DNA from: Cryptomeria japonica
Lineage: Eukaryota > Streptophyta > Pinopsida > Cupressales > Cupressaceae
Reading direction: 5' to 3'
Length of the DNA stretch: 64,000 nt
Assembly: GCF_030272615.1 (NCBI RefSeq)
Contig: NC_081411.1
Coordinates: 154,464,971-154,528,970 of the forward strand
The notes under the pieces are model-generated. The model worked only from the letters and a program-made list of their open reading frames with translations. It was not told where the DNA came from and did not search any database. The position numbers were made by a program, and so were the translations under genes. Positions 46,911-58,141 of the stretch are shown here, piece by piece (position 1 is the stretch's first letter; each line of letters begins with the position of its first letter).

Positions 46911-47270
46911 CCCACATACATCAAATCACTCAACACTCTAGCCGCCTGACCAGTATATTTATATAGCAGCTCGAAAAACCCACTCGAGAGTACGCTGGGA
47001 GAGATGATATCCCCAACGCATCCCAATTTGAAGTACCTCTGTGGGGTGATGAAATCCCTAGTCAAAGATACCCCTCTCTATGTGAAATAAAATAATTTGA
47101 GTGTTGTTGTCACCTCCTTCCTTTCTCCCAAGACCCCGAAGGCGGGTGGAAAGTTAGTTAATGCAATAGTAGGTCCACCCCAAACACAATAAAAGTTCTT
47201 TTCCTTAAGAAAATCAAATGTGAGTTAATCTATATGCAGCTCAATTCACGTTCATTTTAAAGCCCAAATT
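46911..47270 (-). repeat. Tat-2 5' LTR, U3 side with TATA box (outer end unresolved)
   Basis: It continues the segment interrupted by Copia-G. The minus strand reads GCTGCTATATAAATATACTG, a good plant TATA box at about 46954-46966. That places the transcription start, and U3/R, just outside Copia-G and upstream of the Tat-2 U5 and primer site. I could not find the TG start of the LTR with confidence, so the right limit is a guess. Confidence 0.45.
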
Positions 47271-48408
47271 GAGGTGTTGAATACACATGTGCATGTCAAT
47301 TTTAAACATCAAATTGAAATGTGAAGGCATGCATGTCAATTTTAACCAATGTTAATTTTAAGCCCAAACTGAAGTGTTATACATGCATGTCAATTTTAAC
47401 CAATGTTAATTTTAAGCCCAAACTGAAGTGTTATACATGCATGTCAATTTTAACCAATGTTAATTTTAAGAACCAAAAGATGAAGTGTGAGAGCATGAGT
47501 GCAATTGACCTAATACTAATTCGATCCTTTCTGTAAATTCACCATAGGCTACAAACAGATGATTAGCAGTAAAATCAAATCAACAGAAAACAAAGAACTC
47601 AAAATTAACAGAAATGAATGCGTGATGATACTTGCGCGATTGTGTGACCCTGAATAGATGATTGCGTGATATTGTCAAATTGATTGCATGATCCTGTTAG
47701 GATGATTGCGTGATTCTAATAGGTCGATTGTGCGATGATAACAAGGCGATTGCGTTACCCACACGCAGATAACATTAAAAAATAAAAAAATTGAAACTAA
47801 ATGTGATTAGAAACCTACAAAACATATTGTGAGGCCCTAGCTAGATCTCTCATCATCCATTCAATGTTAATCAAATCATATTTCACTCGATATGAGAGAA
47901 CTAAGCTATTGTATCTGTCGATGGCTGGTTGATCTTCCTAATCTTATATCTTCTTTTCTGCTTTGAGAATTCTCTGATAGCTTCTGGCTTGCCTTCTTTG
48001 TTCCTTTGTCCTTCTAGCACCTGAAATCCTAAATTGTACCTTACGTGCCATAAATTGTTATAACAAAAATATGCAATAAAAATAATATGTTTCCAGATTT
48101 ACTCAATTTCATGTAGAATTACACAAACTAGAGAACATAAAGGAAATAAGAATAAAAAATAACAAAACAACAATTTTCCTAGTGAATGCATAATAATATC
48201 TGAGCGAATACGTGATCCTGAAAGGGCGATTGCGTGACCTTGAAAGGTTGATTGTGTGACCCCACAAGGTCATTTGCATAGTTCTGTCTATGTGATTGCG
48301 TGATGAAGATATCTTTTTTCAAAATCCGTGCTACCTACACAAAAGGAAAAAATCGTACAATCAGCAAAAATAACATAGAAAACAAAGAAGGTTAATTAGC
48401 TGTTGTTC
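47271..48408 (-). other. Element H internal leader, repetitive, no gene seen
   Basis: Minus-strand sequence downstream of the H primer site. It holds the 54-bp tandem repeat and two clusters of short degenerate repeats around GATTGCGTGA (about 47620-47760 and 48190-48305), spaced roughly 22-28 bp. No protein motif is visible on either strand. Confidence 0.5.
47328..47475. repeat. 54-bp tandem repeat, almost three units
   Basis: Units starting CATGCATGTCAATTTTAACC at 47328, 47382 and 47436. The first two are nearly identical; the third breaks off after TTAATTTTAAG. A diverged unit precedes it at about 47250-47327. The open frame across it is a by-product of a unit length divisible by three. 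Confidence 0.9.
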
Positions 48409-48425
48409 ATGTCGAGTTCACCAAA
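48409..48425 (-). other. Element H primer-binding site
   Basis: Minus strand TTTTGGTGAACTCGACATGAA directly after the LTR end, differing at two bases from the site of element I. The match between otherwise unlike elements supports both. Confidence 0.65.
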
Positions 48426-48426
48426 A

Positions 48427-49638
48427 TGTATATTTTAAAATTTATCTTTAAAATATATCAATTAGAATTCAAGGGAAATCACGAATCCCTATCTAATCAA
48501 AGAATTCAAACAAACAGACAATGAAATAACAGAGAATCAAGAAATAGGAATTATAAATTAAATCAATCAAAAACTTCCTATTTCGTGACTATGTATAACT
48601 TCCATTGCTCTTCTCCTCTCTGTGGTATGATGGCTCTCAGATATTGCGCTGACAACCTGCAAGTGACACAAAGATTCAAAGTTCGTGATTGTTGAAAATG
48701 GAGATTGAATGCTCAATTTATAGATTATTGGAGAAGATTGATTGAAAGGTGGAACATATTGATCAAGAGGTGGAACTCAAGTGAGCTCACATGAAAATTG
48801 ATAGTTGAACTACTGATTTAGAGGTGAAACAGAATATATTGAATAGATTAATTGAGTTAACTGATTGAGAAAAAGCTAACTGAAGGAAGAAAAAGAATGA
48901 TTGGAGGAAATTAAGAAGATGACAAAGCCAACTAGAAGATAGAAATAGAGATTGGAGAGATAAATGATTTAATTAATTAATTTAGCATGTGCTTGCATTT
49001 TAACTTAGATTTTCAATTTAATCTTTGCATGAAATTTATTCAAATATTGAATTTATTTAATTCAATTTAGTATTTGAATATATTTAGAACTTGACTTTGA
49101 TTTTCAATTTGATTTTTGAAATCATGCACATGCATTTGAATTTAGAAGAAATTAGAAGAATTAATTAAATGAAATTAGAATTTGAAGAACTAGAAGAATT
49201 AATTAGTTAATTAAATAATTTAAAGAAACTATTTAATTATTTTAGAATAGAATTTAATTAAATAATAAAGATTATTTAAATTAAAGGATTAAATCACAAT
49301 TAATTAAATAACAAATATTTAATTAATATTTAGAAAAGGGTTGAATGATTAGATGATTAGAGATAAAAATTTAGAATTAATTAATTTAAATAATAAAGAT
49401 GATTTAAATTGGGGAATTAATCAGAATTAATTAAATAATAAATATTTAATTAACATTAGAAAATAGTTAAAATGATTAAATGATGAAAGAATAAGAAATA
49501 GAATGATTAGTAAGATTATGAGGAAATATGAAATTAGAAGAATAAGATTAATTAATTTAATTAAATAATTAAAGAATTATTTAATAAATTAGAGGAATAA
49601 TTAGTACATGATCAATGAGACATTTTTAGGTGTCTACT
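48427..49638 (-). repeat. Element H LTR (5' LTR on the minus strand)
   Basis: On the minus strand it starts near TAGACACCTAAAAATG (49638) and ends AAATATACA (48427), about 1.2 kb, followed by a primer-binding site. The interior is very AT-rich with many TTAATTAAATAA stretches. The start resembles that of the Tat-3 LTR (TGTAGACGTATAAATATG). It cuts the Tat-3 RNase H frame at 49639. No partner LTR is in the window. Confidence 0.65.
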
Positions 49639-49949
49639 GGATCAATCTTTGCTACCAACTTGATTGTGTGAGCCAACATGTAGTGATGAAACTTTTGAGA
49701 AGCAAACACCAGTACCAAACAAGCTTTTTCAATGAATGTGTAGTTGAGCTCATATCCATTTAATGTCTCGCTAATGTAGTATATTGTCCTATCCTTGCCT
49801 GCTGAATCTTCTTGTGCTAACAATGCTCCTAATGATACCTCTGTAGCTGATATGTAAAGAATAAGAGGTTTATCGACTATTGGTAGTACCAAGATAAGAT
49901 AGGTGGATTCATCAGATATTGCTTGAGTTGGTGGAATTATTCTGCACAT
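49639..49949 (-). pseudogene. pol: Tat-3 gypsy RNase H fragment
   Basis: Minus strand: KPLILYISATEVSLGALLAQ, TIYYISETLNGYELNYTFIE, KACLVLVFASQKFHHYMLAH, ending KIDPV where Tat-1 continues with the rest of the domain. The second RNase H and integrase are absent; LTR H abuts instead. Confidence 0.88.
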
Positions 49950-50640
49950 TGATCTTCCCTCCTAAAAGGGACATTCTTGTGGAGTAGATGAGTGAACGGA
50001 AGACACTCGTTGACTAGTTGAGAAATGAATCTTCTTATGGATTGTAGCTGTCCTTGTAGAGATCTTAATTGGTTGATATTTATAGGAGGTGGCATCTCCA
50101 TCATCACTTGTACCTTTGTGGGGTCCACCTTGATTCCTTTTTCTGAGACTATGCATCCCAAGGGTTTTCCTGATGTTACACCAAAGATACACTTCTTAGG
50201 ATTTAGTCATACGTTGAATTTCTCCAACCTCTGAAATATTTTATCTAGAATCTCCAAATATCCTTCTCTCATGAATGATTTAGCCAATAAGTCATCTACA
50301 TAGTCCTCCATGAATGTGTGCACCATGCCATAAAATATTGTAGTCATTTTTGTTTCATAGGTCACTCCTGCATTCTTCAAGCCAAAAGGAATGACATTCC
50401 AGCAGCAAGTACCCCATGGACAGGTAAATGTTGTTTTATCTTGGTCCTCTGGTGCTATTTTGATTTGATTCTATCCTGAGAAATCATCCATGAGTCTTAA
50501 CATAGCATGTCCTACTGTTAGATCTAAAATTGTGGTGATGCTAGGTAAAGGAAAGTCATCTTTTAGACAAGCCTTGTTGACATCCCTAAAGTCTGTACAA
50601 ATCCCATCCTTTTATCTAGTTTAGATACAAGCACAATGTT
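49950..50640 (-). pseudogene. pol: Tat-3 reverse transcriptase
   Basis: Minus strand: palm motifs IKIAPEDQ, FTCPWGT followed by a WNVIPFGLKNAG stretch, catalytic MEDYVDDLLAKS (about 50280-50315), LNPKKCIFGVTSGKPLG, and QLRSLQGQLQSIRRFISQL. Stops and a frameshift near 50590 separate it from its N-terminal part. RT copies element RNA; this copy is inactive. Confidence 0.88.
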
Positions 50641-51665
50641 AGAAATCCATTCTGAATAATCGATGGGTCTGATGAATCCTACATCAAGTAACTTCTTTAT
50701 TTTTGCTTTAACCATTAAGGCGACATGTGGGTTCATTTTTCTCAGTTTTTGCTTGACGGGCTTAGCTCCGGGAGCTATTGATAAGTGGTGCATGATCAAA
50801 TATGGATCTATCCCTAGAATATCTGCATAGGACCAAGCCAAATTGATTTTCTTTTCCTTGAAGAATTTGGTGAAGTCCGACCTTTCTTGTTTTGTTAGTG
50901 ATTCTACCAGATGTATGGTTCTTGTTGTTGCTCCAGTGCCAATATTGATTGATTGAGTTGGTTCAATCAAAATTGGTGATCTCTCCTGATAATGTTCAGG
51001 AAGAGTGTCAAGTCTCTCATCCTCAGGCACCTCGAAGAGATTTTCACCATTGGATATGTCCTTTATTTTTACTTTTTATGATCTAATATTGCCATTAAAT
51101 GGTTTTCACCATTAGATCAATTTTTAATTTTATTTTTGTGACTAAGAGACTTGGAACTCTCTTGATTGAGAACTTCGTTATGAGATTCATTGGTGGAACA
51201 TGTTTCCGGGTTCACAGAACAAAGGTATTGGAAAATGGTGTCATCATCTGGGAAGATAGGTATGTTAAGTTGTTCAGGTTGTTCCCAGTCTATGAGTTCA
51301 GGATGTATGAGGGGTAAGGGATCGACTAGAGGGTTCAGGTCTACAATAGTGAGGGCCACGATGGATATGTTGTCGAAATTGGAATTAGTGAGGCCAAAGT
51401 TTATGATGATACCCTCTTCAGAATCTATTTTTCTTGGAACTTGGTCATCCTCACTAGAATCTTTGATATGTTGTGACCCAACTTCAATTGGTCTAGCCCC
51501 TGAACCTTGTCCATCATAGGGTATGGGTGTATATGTGTGGATTGTATCTACCTCAATGTCTTCAGTGACATCAAAACAAGTATCCCATTCATATTCATTT
51601 AAGTCTATCTCAGAGTCACTTTCTAAGACTACACCACTGTATCTGACATGAATATTGTATGGCAA
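50563..51665 (-). pseudogene. pol: Tat-3 RT N-terminus and protease-RT linker
   Basis: Minus strand. 50563-51030 contains LAWSYADILGIDPYLIMHHL, GAKPVKQKLRKMNP and KKLLDVGFIRPIDYSEWISN, the start of gypsy RT. 51117-51665 is an acidic linker with PLIHPELIDWEQPEQ, similar to the HSHLIDWGKEG segment of Tat-2. Open pieces are separated by stops. Confidence 0.78.
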
Positions 51666-52084
51666 GAAGAGTTCACTGATAATTGATACAATTTTTGCTG
51701 GTTGTGTTGATTCAAGTTATATGCTAGCTTTTACTCTTTGGATTTATTCATAAACAAACTCCTCCCTTTGAATCACAAGTTCTTGTTATTGTTGTTGTTC
51801 ATATTCATCTTCTCTTTGTTTTCTAATTGTTCTGTTTGTCGTTGATTCTATATTGGCTTGATCAGGTTCTGTTATTTCTTGTACGCGATGTATCTATTTA
51901 TAGGAAGATTCCTCTTTTTGAATATCGAGTTCCTCTTGTTGTTTCTCATATTCTTCATCTTTTTGTTCTTTGTTTGTCTTTTCAGCTGCTTGATGTATCA
52001 CTTCTTTTCATGATTCATCTTTATGTGTTACACTTCTTCTCCATCAGGGGTTTTGATGATGATCTCATTTTTGTATAGGTTGAA

Positions 52085-53300
52085 TATGCTGGTCATACCC
52101 AAGTCTGGATTTATCTTTGGCAAGTTGTGAATGGGGTTGAATTGGTTCTATGATGCCTTCATGACGATTGCCAATAAGACCCTTTCCTTGATATCCCATT
52201 CATTGCATGATTCTATACCGTTCTATGGGAATTTTGATGTTAATGGCTGCTACTCTGGTTTCTTCTTCATCTTTGTATAACTAGTTCAAAACATCTTTGT
52301 CTTCTATTTCATCTTCTAGTGTTCCTGATTGAATGAACATTCTATCAAACTTTTTTATAGGTTGCAATGAATGCTATCTTGAAGTTGATGGTTGTCCATG
52401 AGACCTTGGTGAAATAGACAACTTTGATAGACATAGGGATTCAAAAGAGTATTCTCCCTCGCCTTTATCTTTAAACTTAATACTTTTCTCAAAATCTATG
52501 GATAGAGTTTTGAGTTGATCCTTGTTGTTTGATGGTGTGGAAGTGAGAGCTTCCATGTTATGGGGTACAAGAACATTTTGAACTTCTTTGAGATTATTGA
52601 AATATTGGAAAGGATTAGTGTCTACTGTGATGGAGATTTCTTGTCCATCATATGGGAATTTTAGGCACTGATGATATGTGGATGGCACCGCTTGCATTTC
52701 ATGGATCCAAGGTCGACCCAAAAGTATGTTATAAGACAAGTCCATGTCCAAGACTTTACATAGAGTATATTTTTAAACTAACCCTACTTGAATGGGCAAT
52801 ACCATGAGCCCTTTTGATGATCTTTCTTCATCATCATATGCCTTGATTGTTATCTTTTTCTTAGTATAAATGGTTGTTTTTGAGAAACCCAATGCACAAA
52901 TAAGTTTTAGAGTGCAAATATTTAGACCGGCTCCTCCATCTATTAGTACTATTTTCACTTGATGTTTATATACTAGGACTTCTATATGGAGTGGAGTATT
53001 ATGCAAATGATTTAGAGAGATATCACCATGCTCCGAAAGTGATAGATTGTGAGGTATAGTTAAATGTCCCACCATGGCTTAGAATCAGTCAACATCCAGG
53101 TTATTTGGAACTGTGGTGTCCACAAGAGCCTTTTCCAGAATATCCTTGTGTGCGGGTGAGATCTTCAGAAGCTCTAATATGGATATATGAGCTGGTGTCT
53201 TCTTCAATTGGTCTACCAAGTTGTATTGAGTGTTTGGAGATGTTGTTGTTTTGGAGGAACTCCCTTTTAAGACATATCTAGATTGGGCCCATGTAGTCAC
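52085..53300 (-). pseudogene. pol: Tat-3 protease and G-patch region
   Basis: Minus strand. YNLVDQLKKTPAHISILELL, then VLIDGGAGLNICTLKLICAL (protease active-site region, about 52900-52955), IKAYDDEERSSKGLMVLPIQ, then [21 protein letters not shown] decayed G-patch lies near 52085-52230 (MGYQGKGLIGNRHEGIIEPI). The same module order is seen in Tat-2 and element I. Confidence 0.83.
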
Positions 53301-53363
53301 ATTGACCGGGGCATGTTCTTGTTCATTTTTTATTGTAATGATGTTAATATGATTGTTGGATGC

Positions 53364-55002
53364 CTATATGTGATTGATAACATTGTTGTATACATGATTG
53401 ATATGGGCTCTTTTGTTGTTCATGGATGATGATGTGTCTTTGTCATAATTTGGAAGTGGATTCTTAAAGGCTTCATGATCATCATTGGTCTTATGACCAT
53501 CTCCCATTATGTCATCGTTATCTATCAAATCTTGAACCAAGTTCTTCAACCTTAGGCAATCATTTGTGCGATGCCCTTTGTTTCTATGATAGTCATAGTA
53601 GTGAGCATCATTCCACCATGATGGTTTGTCTTGAAGCTCAAAATCCCTTATGTTTGGCAGTGTGATGAGTTTATTTGCCAATAGTTCTCAAAATGCTGAT
53701 TCAAGGGTTTGTCCTAAAGGTGCGAACTTTCATCGATATGGTGTTGGTTTCGGGTTAACATTATTTCCTTGATTGTTGTTCCCTTGGTTGATGTTTCCTT
53801 GATTGTTCATTCTTGGATTGTTGGTTCTTTGATTGGCATTCCCTTGAGTGTTGGTTCTTTGATTGATGTTGCTCTTAGTGTTGGCTGGTGGAGTAACACC
53901 GGATAAGTTTAACACAAGTTGTTTTGGTTTAACATTGTCAACTATACCATCATTGACAACATTCTTATTTCTCATCCAAAATTTGGACTTGTTTGAGCTA
54001 TTATACTAATTGTTGTTACAGGTGTGGTTTGAGCTAGCACCTTCTTTAGAGAACTTCAAAGTTCCCCTCTTGATTGAGGCCTCTTCTATCTGGATGCCAT
54101 TTTCGATCACCTTTTTGAAACTAGGTAAACATTATAGTTTCAGTTGATAGCACATCTCATCATTAAGATTGTCTATGAAGATTTCCATTTTCTCTTTTTC
54201 AGGTATGGTTTGAGGATCTAGATATCAATCTTCTCCATCTTTGCAAGAACACCATGAATGTCTCATTGTTCTTTTGTTTCGTGTTACAAAGAGAAAGCAT
54301 GGTAATTTCATGTTGAATGTTATAGGAACATTGGCAAACAAATTTATTTACCAACTTCTCAAATGATCTGATGGGAGGTGTGAATTTTGAAAGCCATTCC
54401 ATTATTTGTCCTCCTAGGCTTCTTGCAAATAGACTCATCATGTAAGTGTCATTATGGGCAAACTCCAAGCTCATCGTGCAAAATTCCCTTACGTGATCAT
54501 GAGGATCATTTTTACCATTGTATTTGTCATACTTTGGTATTTCAGAGTTAGGTGGGAATGGTACCATGTTCAAACTTTGATCAAATGGATAAGGAAAAAT
54601 ATCCTCTAAGGAATATCATGTGGTAGTTCCTTGTTGCATGTATTCCATTTGTTGTTGAAGTGCTTGTAGTTGTTGTGTGAGTGTAGTGAGGGGATTTTTT
54701 CCAGTGATGGTATCTTAATGGTTGGCGTCACCTTGATTATTAGTGTCATCTAGGTCATTGGCATCGGTATGATCATGTGTATTGGAGCTGTGTGTTCTTG
54801 ATTTTTCCCTTTTGAGGTTCTTAGTTTATTTTGGTTGTTCTATATCAAAATCCTTAGGGATTTTAATACCTTTTCTAGATAGCAAGAGGAAGTATTTCTG
54901 TTCATCAGTTTCAATGAGTTTTTCAAGAAGTTTGTGTAATCCAGGGTCTTATTGTGCCTCCTCAATAACTTCATATGTTAGTTCTTCCTTGTCTAGATTC
55001 AT
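53364..55002 (-). pseudogene. gag: Tat-3 gag
   Basis: Minus strand. A probable start at 55002 (MNLDKEELTYEVIEEAQ) is soon followed by TAA. The gag core at 54199-54573 has FARSLGGQIMEWLSKFTPP and NETFMVFLQRWRRL. An Asn/Gln-rich repeat section (53730-53975) follows, with NQGNINQGNNNQGN. The knuckle region is YYDYHRNKGHRTNDCLRLKN, at 53364-53681. Stops here are mixed TAA and TAG, unlike the PMD frame. Confidence 0.83.
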
Positions 55003-56613
55003 GTTGTTTTTCCAAGTGTTAACTTCTTGGGGTCACCTGCTTGATTCCAGTCCTTCTTCCCACTCGACATTTTTACATGATCATGTAGAAATTGACATGG
55101 CTTGATTTGGCTTAATATGTGATTGGATTCTCAGGTAAGTAAGACAAATTGATCTTTCCACTAAAGTTGATATCTTGTGATAGTGTTGACCTTTGTATGA
55201 AAGCACGTTCTTTCAAGGATTCTTCGTCAAAATCAATATTTTTACCGTTGAGATAATCGTGGAAACAATGTAAAAATGTCTTATATTTTAGAAAGAGTTT
55301 TCAGTTGATATAGAGGAACTTGTTTCTCTTCAACACCTTCTTTTGACTAGGTTGTCTCCTTTTTAGACCTTTTTTCAGACAAGGATGCTTCTTCTTGATG
55401 TGTTGAAGAATGTTCAAGCAAGTGATCAAAGTTTCAGTTGTGAGATTGATTGGATGCATACTTTATTTTGATCTCTAAGTCCACTCAGTCGAATAGGGGA
55501 TTCAATATGCCTCTATTGATATGACAAAGTACGTCAAATGATATGATAAAAGCTTCTTGTTATTGGAAACTAAACAGATTTGACTAACTTAGATAGTTAA
55601 CTTGGCATTTTGATATTTAATATGGGTTGATTTGAAACTTGTGATCACTAATTGATACTGTGTTGATAAAATTTCCTATGCTAGACATATAGTGTATGTT
55701 CAATAGGATATTTTCAAATCCTTGTTTGTTTTCATGAGTTTGTACAATAAATACACATCAGATAGGTCTCTCTATTCTCAAGGGTCATTTAAAATATCAA
55801 TAGCCCACACTTGATACTCTGTTAACTCAAACAACCCTGTCACCCCCTAGAGGACGCCCATTTTTTTGCTTTTGTCCGAAAATTAACTCAAAGAGGATTT
55901 CTCCTCAATTGAATCGTTATCCTAGGAGATATATGGTGAGTTTCTTGGGGGCAGATTCTTCCCCACTCTTGCACTATGACATTAGAAATTTTTGGTAAAA
56001 CGGACACGGTGAAGCTTCTAGTTCTAAAGTTCTTAATCAAGATTTCGTTCGGTCGTCAATGATAAAATCCCTCGGGAGGCTTCCCAACCTTTAGAACAAA
56101 GGCTTTACATATCTTAAAGATACTAGGGGAAGGCTAATCATTGAGCAAAACCGTTGGAGGGGATTTTCATCAACTTCCACATTTGATTATAGTGGGTTGG
56201 AATACTTGGCTAAAATTCATTCTCCACTTAGGTCGTTCCCCTCACACTGGCCTTATAGGAACCTCGGGACGGTAGGCCTACTAAAGGATTTATCTTAATT
56301 CTAAATTGAAAGAAATCTTGAAAATGGTGTGTTTGGATTTTTGATCACCCAATTAAGGGGAGAGCATATACCTAAAACCTTCAAAACATGGAATACACAC
56401 TTTCTTTTTATCCAATATCACAATTGTTTTCTAAAAGCTACCTTGGAGATGTTGCTCCAAAAGACATGTGGTTTTTTTTAACCCAAGATAGCAATGTGTG
56501 AAAGATAGAGAAAATTGAACTTTTGAAAGTAAATCCTTGTCAACAAAAATGAATCGCCGAATTGAACAACAACGATCTCAAATTGAAAGCTTTGAAATGG
56601 TAAAGTGAAGGTT
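55003..56613 (-). other. Tat-3 leader, no gene seen
   Basis: Untranslated sequence upstream of Tat-3 gag. No motif recognised. It is interrupted at 56614 by the solo copia LTR, and about 45 bp of leader remain beyond it before the primer site. Confidence 0.5.
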
Positions 56614-58077
56614 CTTTTTGTTGGCATTATGTGAACCGGTATGAGGACATAATGATATTGTATGTTTTCATTGATGTCAATATGCTGAAGAGGTAAGAAC
56701 CAACATATGTGAGAACCAGTATAACACTGTGAACTAACATTTGTGCCAAAGTGAAGTGGTGTGTTTGTTCAAGGCGAACCGACATATAGTTATGGGAAGC
56801 GTTGTATGACTACCAGTTGGTAGCCTCAACTTCAGGGTTTCCGATTGAAGTTCTTCAAGCCTGTGTGGCTCAACCGATGACTTTGTGTGATGAGTTAGCA
56901 TTGTAACGAAGAACAGATCATGTTGCCACATCAGCCTTGTGTACGTGAAGGATCTTGCATGAAGAAGATTGTTCCTATCTACCTCGGGAATGCGCGAAGT
57001 CTGTAAATGGTGTTAACATGTGATGGGTTATCGACTGCCATGAAATCAGTGGAAAATGAACGATGGAGAATGTCTTGAGATTGGATCAAGACTATTGCAT
57101 TTAATGTAGTGTGCTCAATGGTCAAGATTGAACCGTTTGAATTCCTTAACCTAACAGGTTTTAGGGTTTAGGGTTTATGCTACCGACCTATCTATTTTCC
57201 TATAAGGTCGATGTTGTGATTCTTTTTGAGGTGGTTGGAAAAAGTTGTGTGTGTGTGTATCCAAGAGAAGAGATACGTGATACTTGCCAAACCAGAGGAG
57301 AGAAGTGATACTTGCAGAGTGTAAGTGCAGAAGGTGAAGAGGAGCTTAAGCGGATTTGCATTGGCATTGAGTGTTGTTACCAGATGATTGTAATACCTGT
57401 TGATCTCTAGCCACTTCAACAATTGAGAAATCCCTTAACAGGGTAGCTTTAACCGACTTAATGTAAATCCTTTAACAGGGTGACTCAAAATCGTTGAGTT
57501 CTTGAAATCCTCTAATAAGGTAACCTTTAACAGGGTTTAACCCTTAATCGGGTGATCCCTAATAGGATCAATTCCTAACAGAACCTATTGTATCAGTCTT
57601 TAACCGGATAAGGTTCCTAACAGAGCGGACTTCTAAAGAGTTCAAAAACAAGCTTATGGGTATTCATCCCCACCATGGTTTTTCCCAGTTGGGTTTCCAC
57701 GTGAAAAATATGTGTGTCATGTGTGATGTCTTCTTCATGTGATACCTTGTTTTTTTTCTATCAAGTGGTGAATCATGTTGATCTAGTTGCTCATATGTAT
57801 ATCTTTGATGGTAGATTACTTGTTCATGCATTAGGGTGAAATAGAAATGAAGTGTTAGATTATATGAGAAGATAAGTGTCAACCAGTTTATGCTTGTCTC
57901 AGTTATTCTGGGTTTTGTCGGTTGTACTCTGTTTTAGGACCAGTGTTACTGTTTGTCTGTCAATGCACAGTGTCTATTGACAAACGGGTTTAAGAATGTG
58001 TTTTTGTCTATACTGATTCACCTCCCCCTCTCAGTACTGGTTTGGTACTATCCGTTCATCATTGAGTTATCGCTTTT
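56614..58077 (+). repeat. Solo copia LTR in Tat-3
   Basis: LTR 56619-58072, TGTTGGCATTATGTG to TTATCG (the terminal A appears changed to G), flanked by CTTTT at 56614-56618 and 58073-58077. It shares with LTR C/E the TTTAGGGTTTAGGG telobox (about 57165), the CCTTAAC/AACAGGGT repeats and the U5 hairpin (57674-57702), but is clearly diverged. No internal sequence remains, as after LTR-LTR recombination. Confidence 0.85.
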
Positions 58078-58120
58078 TAAGCTTTAAAAAAAAAAAGTGA
58101 TCAAAATACTAACATGGATA

Positions 58121-58141
58121 TCCCACGGTGGATGCCAAAAA
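58121..58141 (-). other. Tat-3 primer-binding site
   Basis: Minus strand TTTTTGGCATCCACCGTGGG, directly after the LTR. It begins TGG as required and looks like primer sites I associate with Tat-type plant gypsy elements. I do not assign the tRNA. Confidence 0.75.

Larger units (their letters stand above)
41532..46915 (-). mobile_element. Copia-G, complete minus-strand copia element with internal deletions
   Basis: Spans 41537-46910, flanked by CCCAC at 41532-41536 and 46911-46915, a perfect 5-bp target duplication. On the minus strand: 5' LTR (45518-46910), primer site, gag, pol, polypurine tracts, 3' LTR (41537-42204). The 3' LTR is about half the length of the 5' LTR because of an internal deletion. 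Protease and most of integrase are also missing. It lies inside the Tat-2 LTR. Confidence 0.92.

Noticed and set aside
47328-47475. Regular direct repeats that might suggest a CRISPR array
   Set aside because: The 54-bp units are contiguous with no unique spacers, in a eukaryotic repeat context.
51190-51519. Plus-strand frame opposite the Tat-3 linker
   Set aside because: The minus strand carries the conserved Tat linker motif; the plus frame has no recognisable feature.
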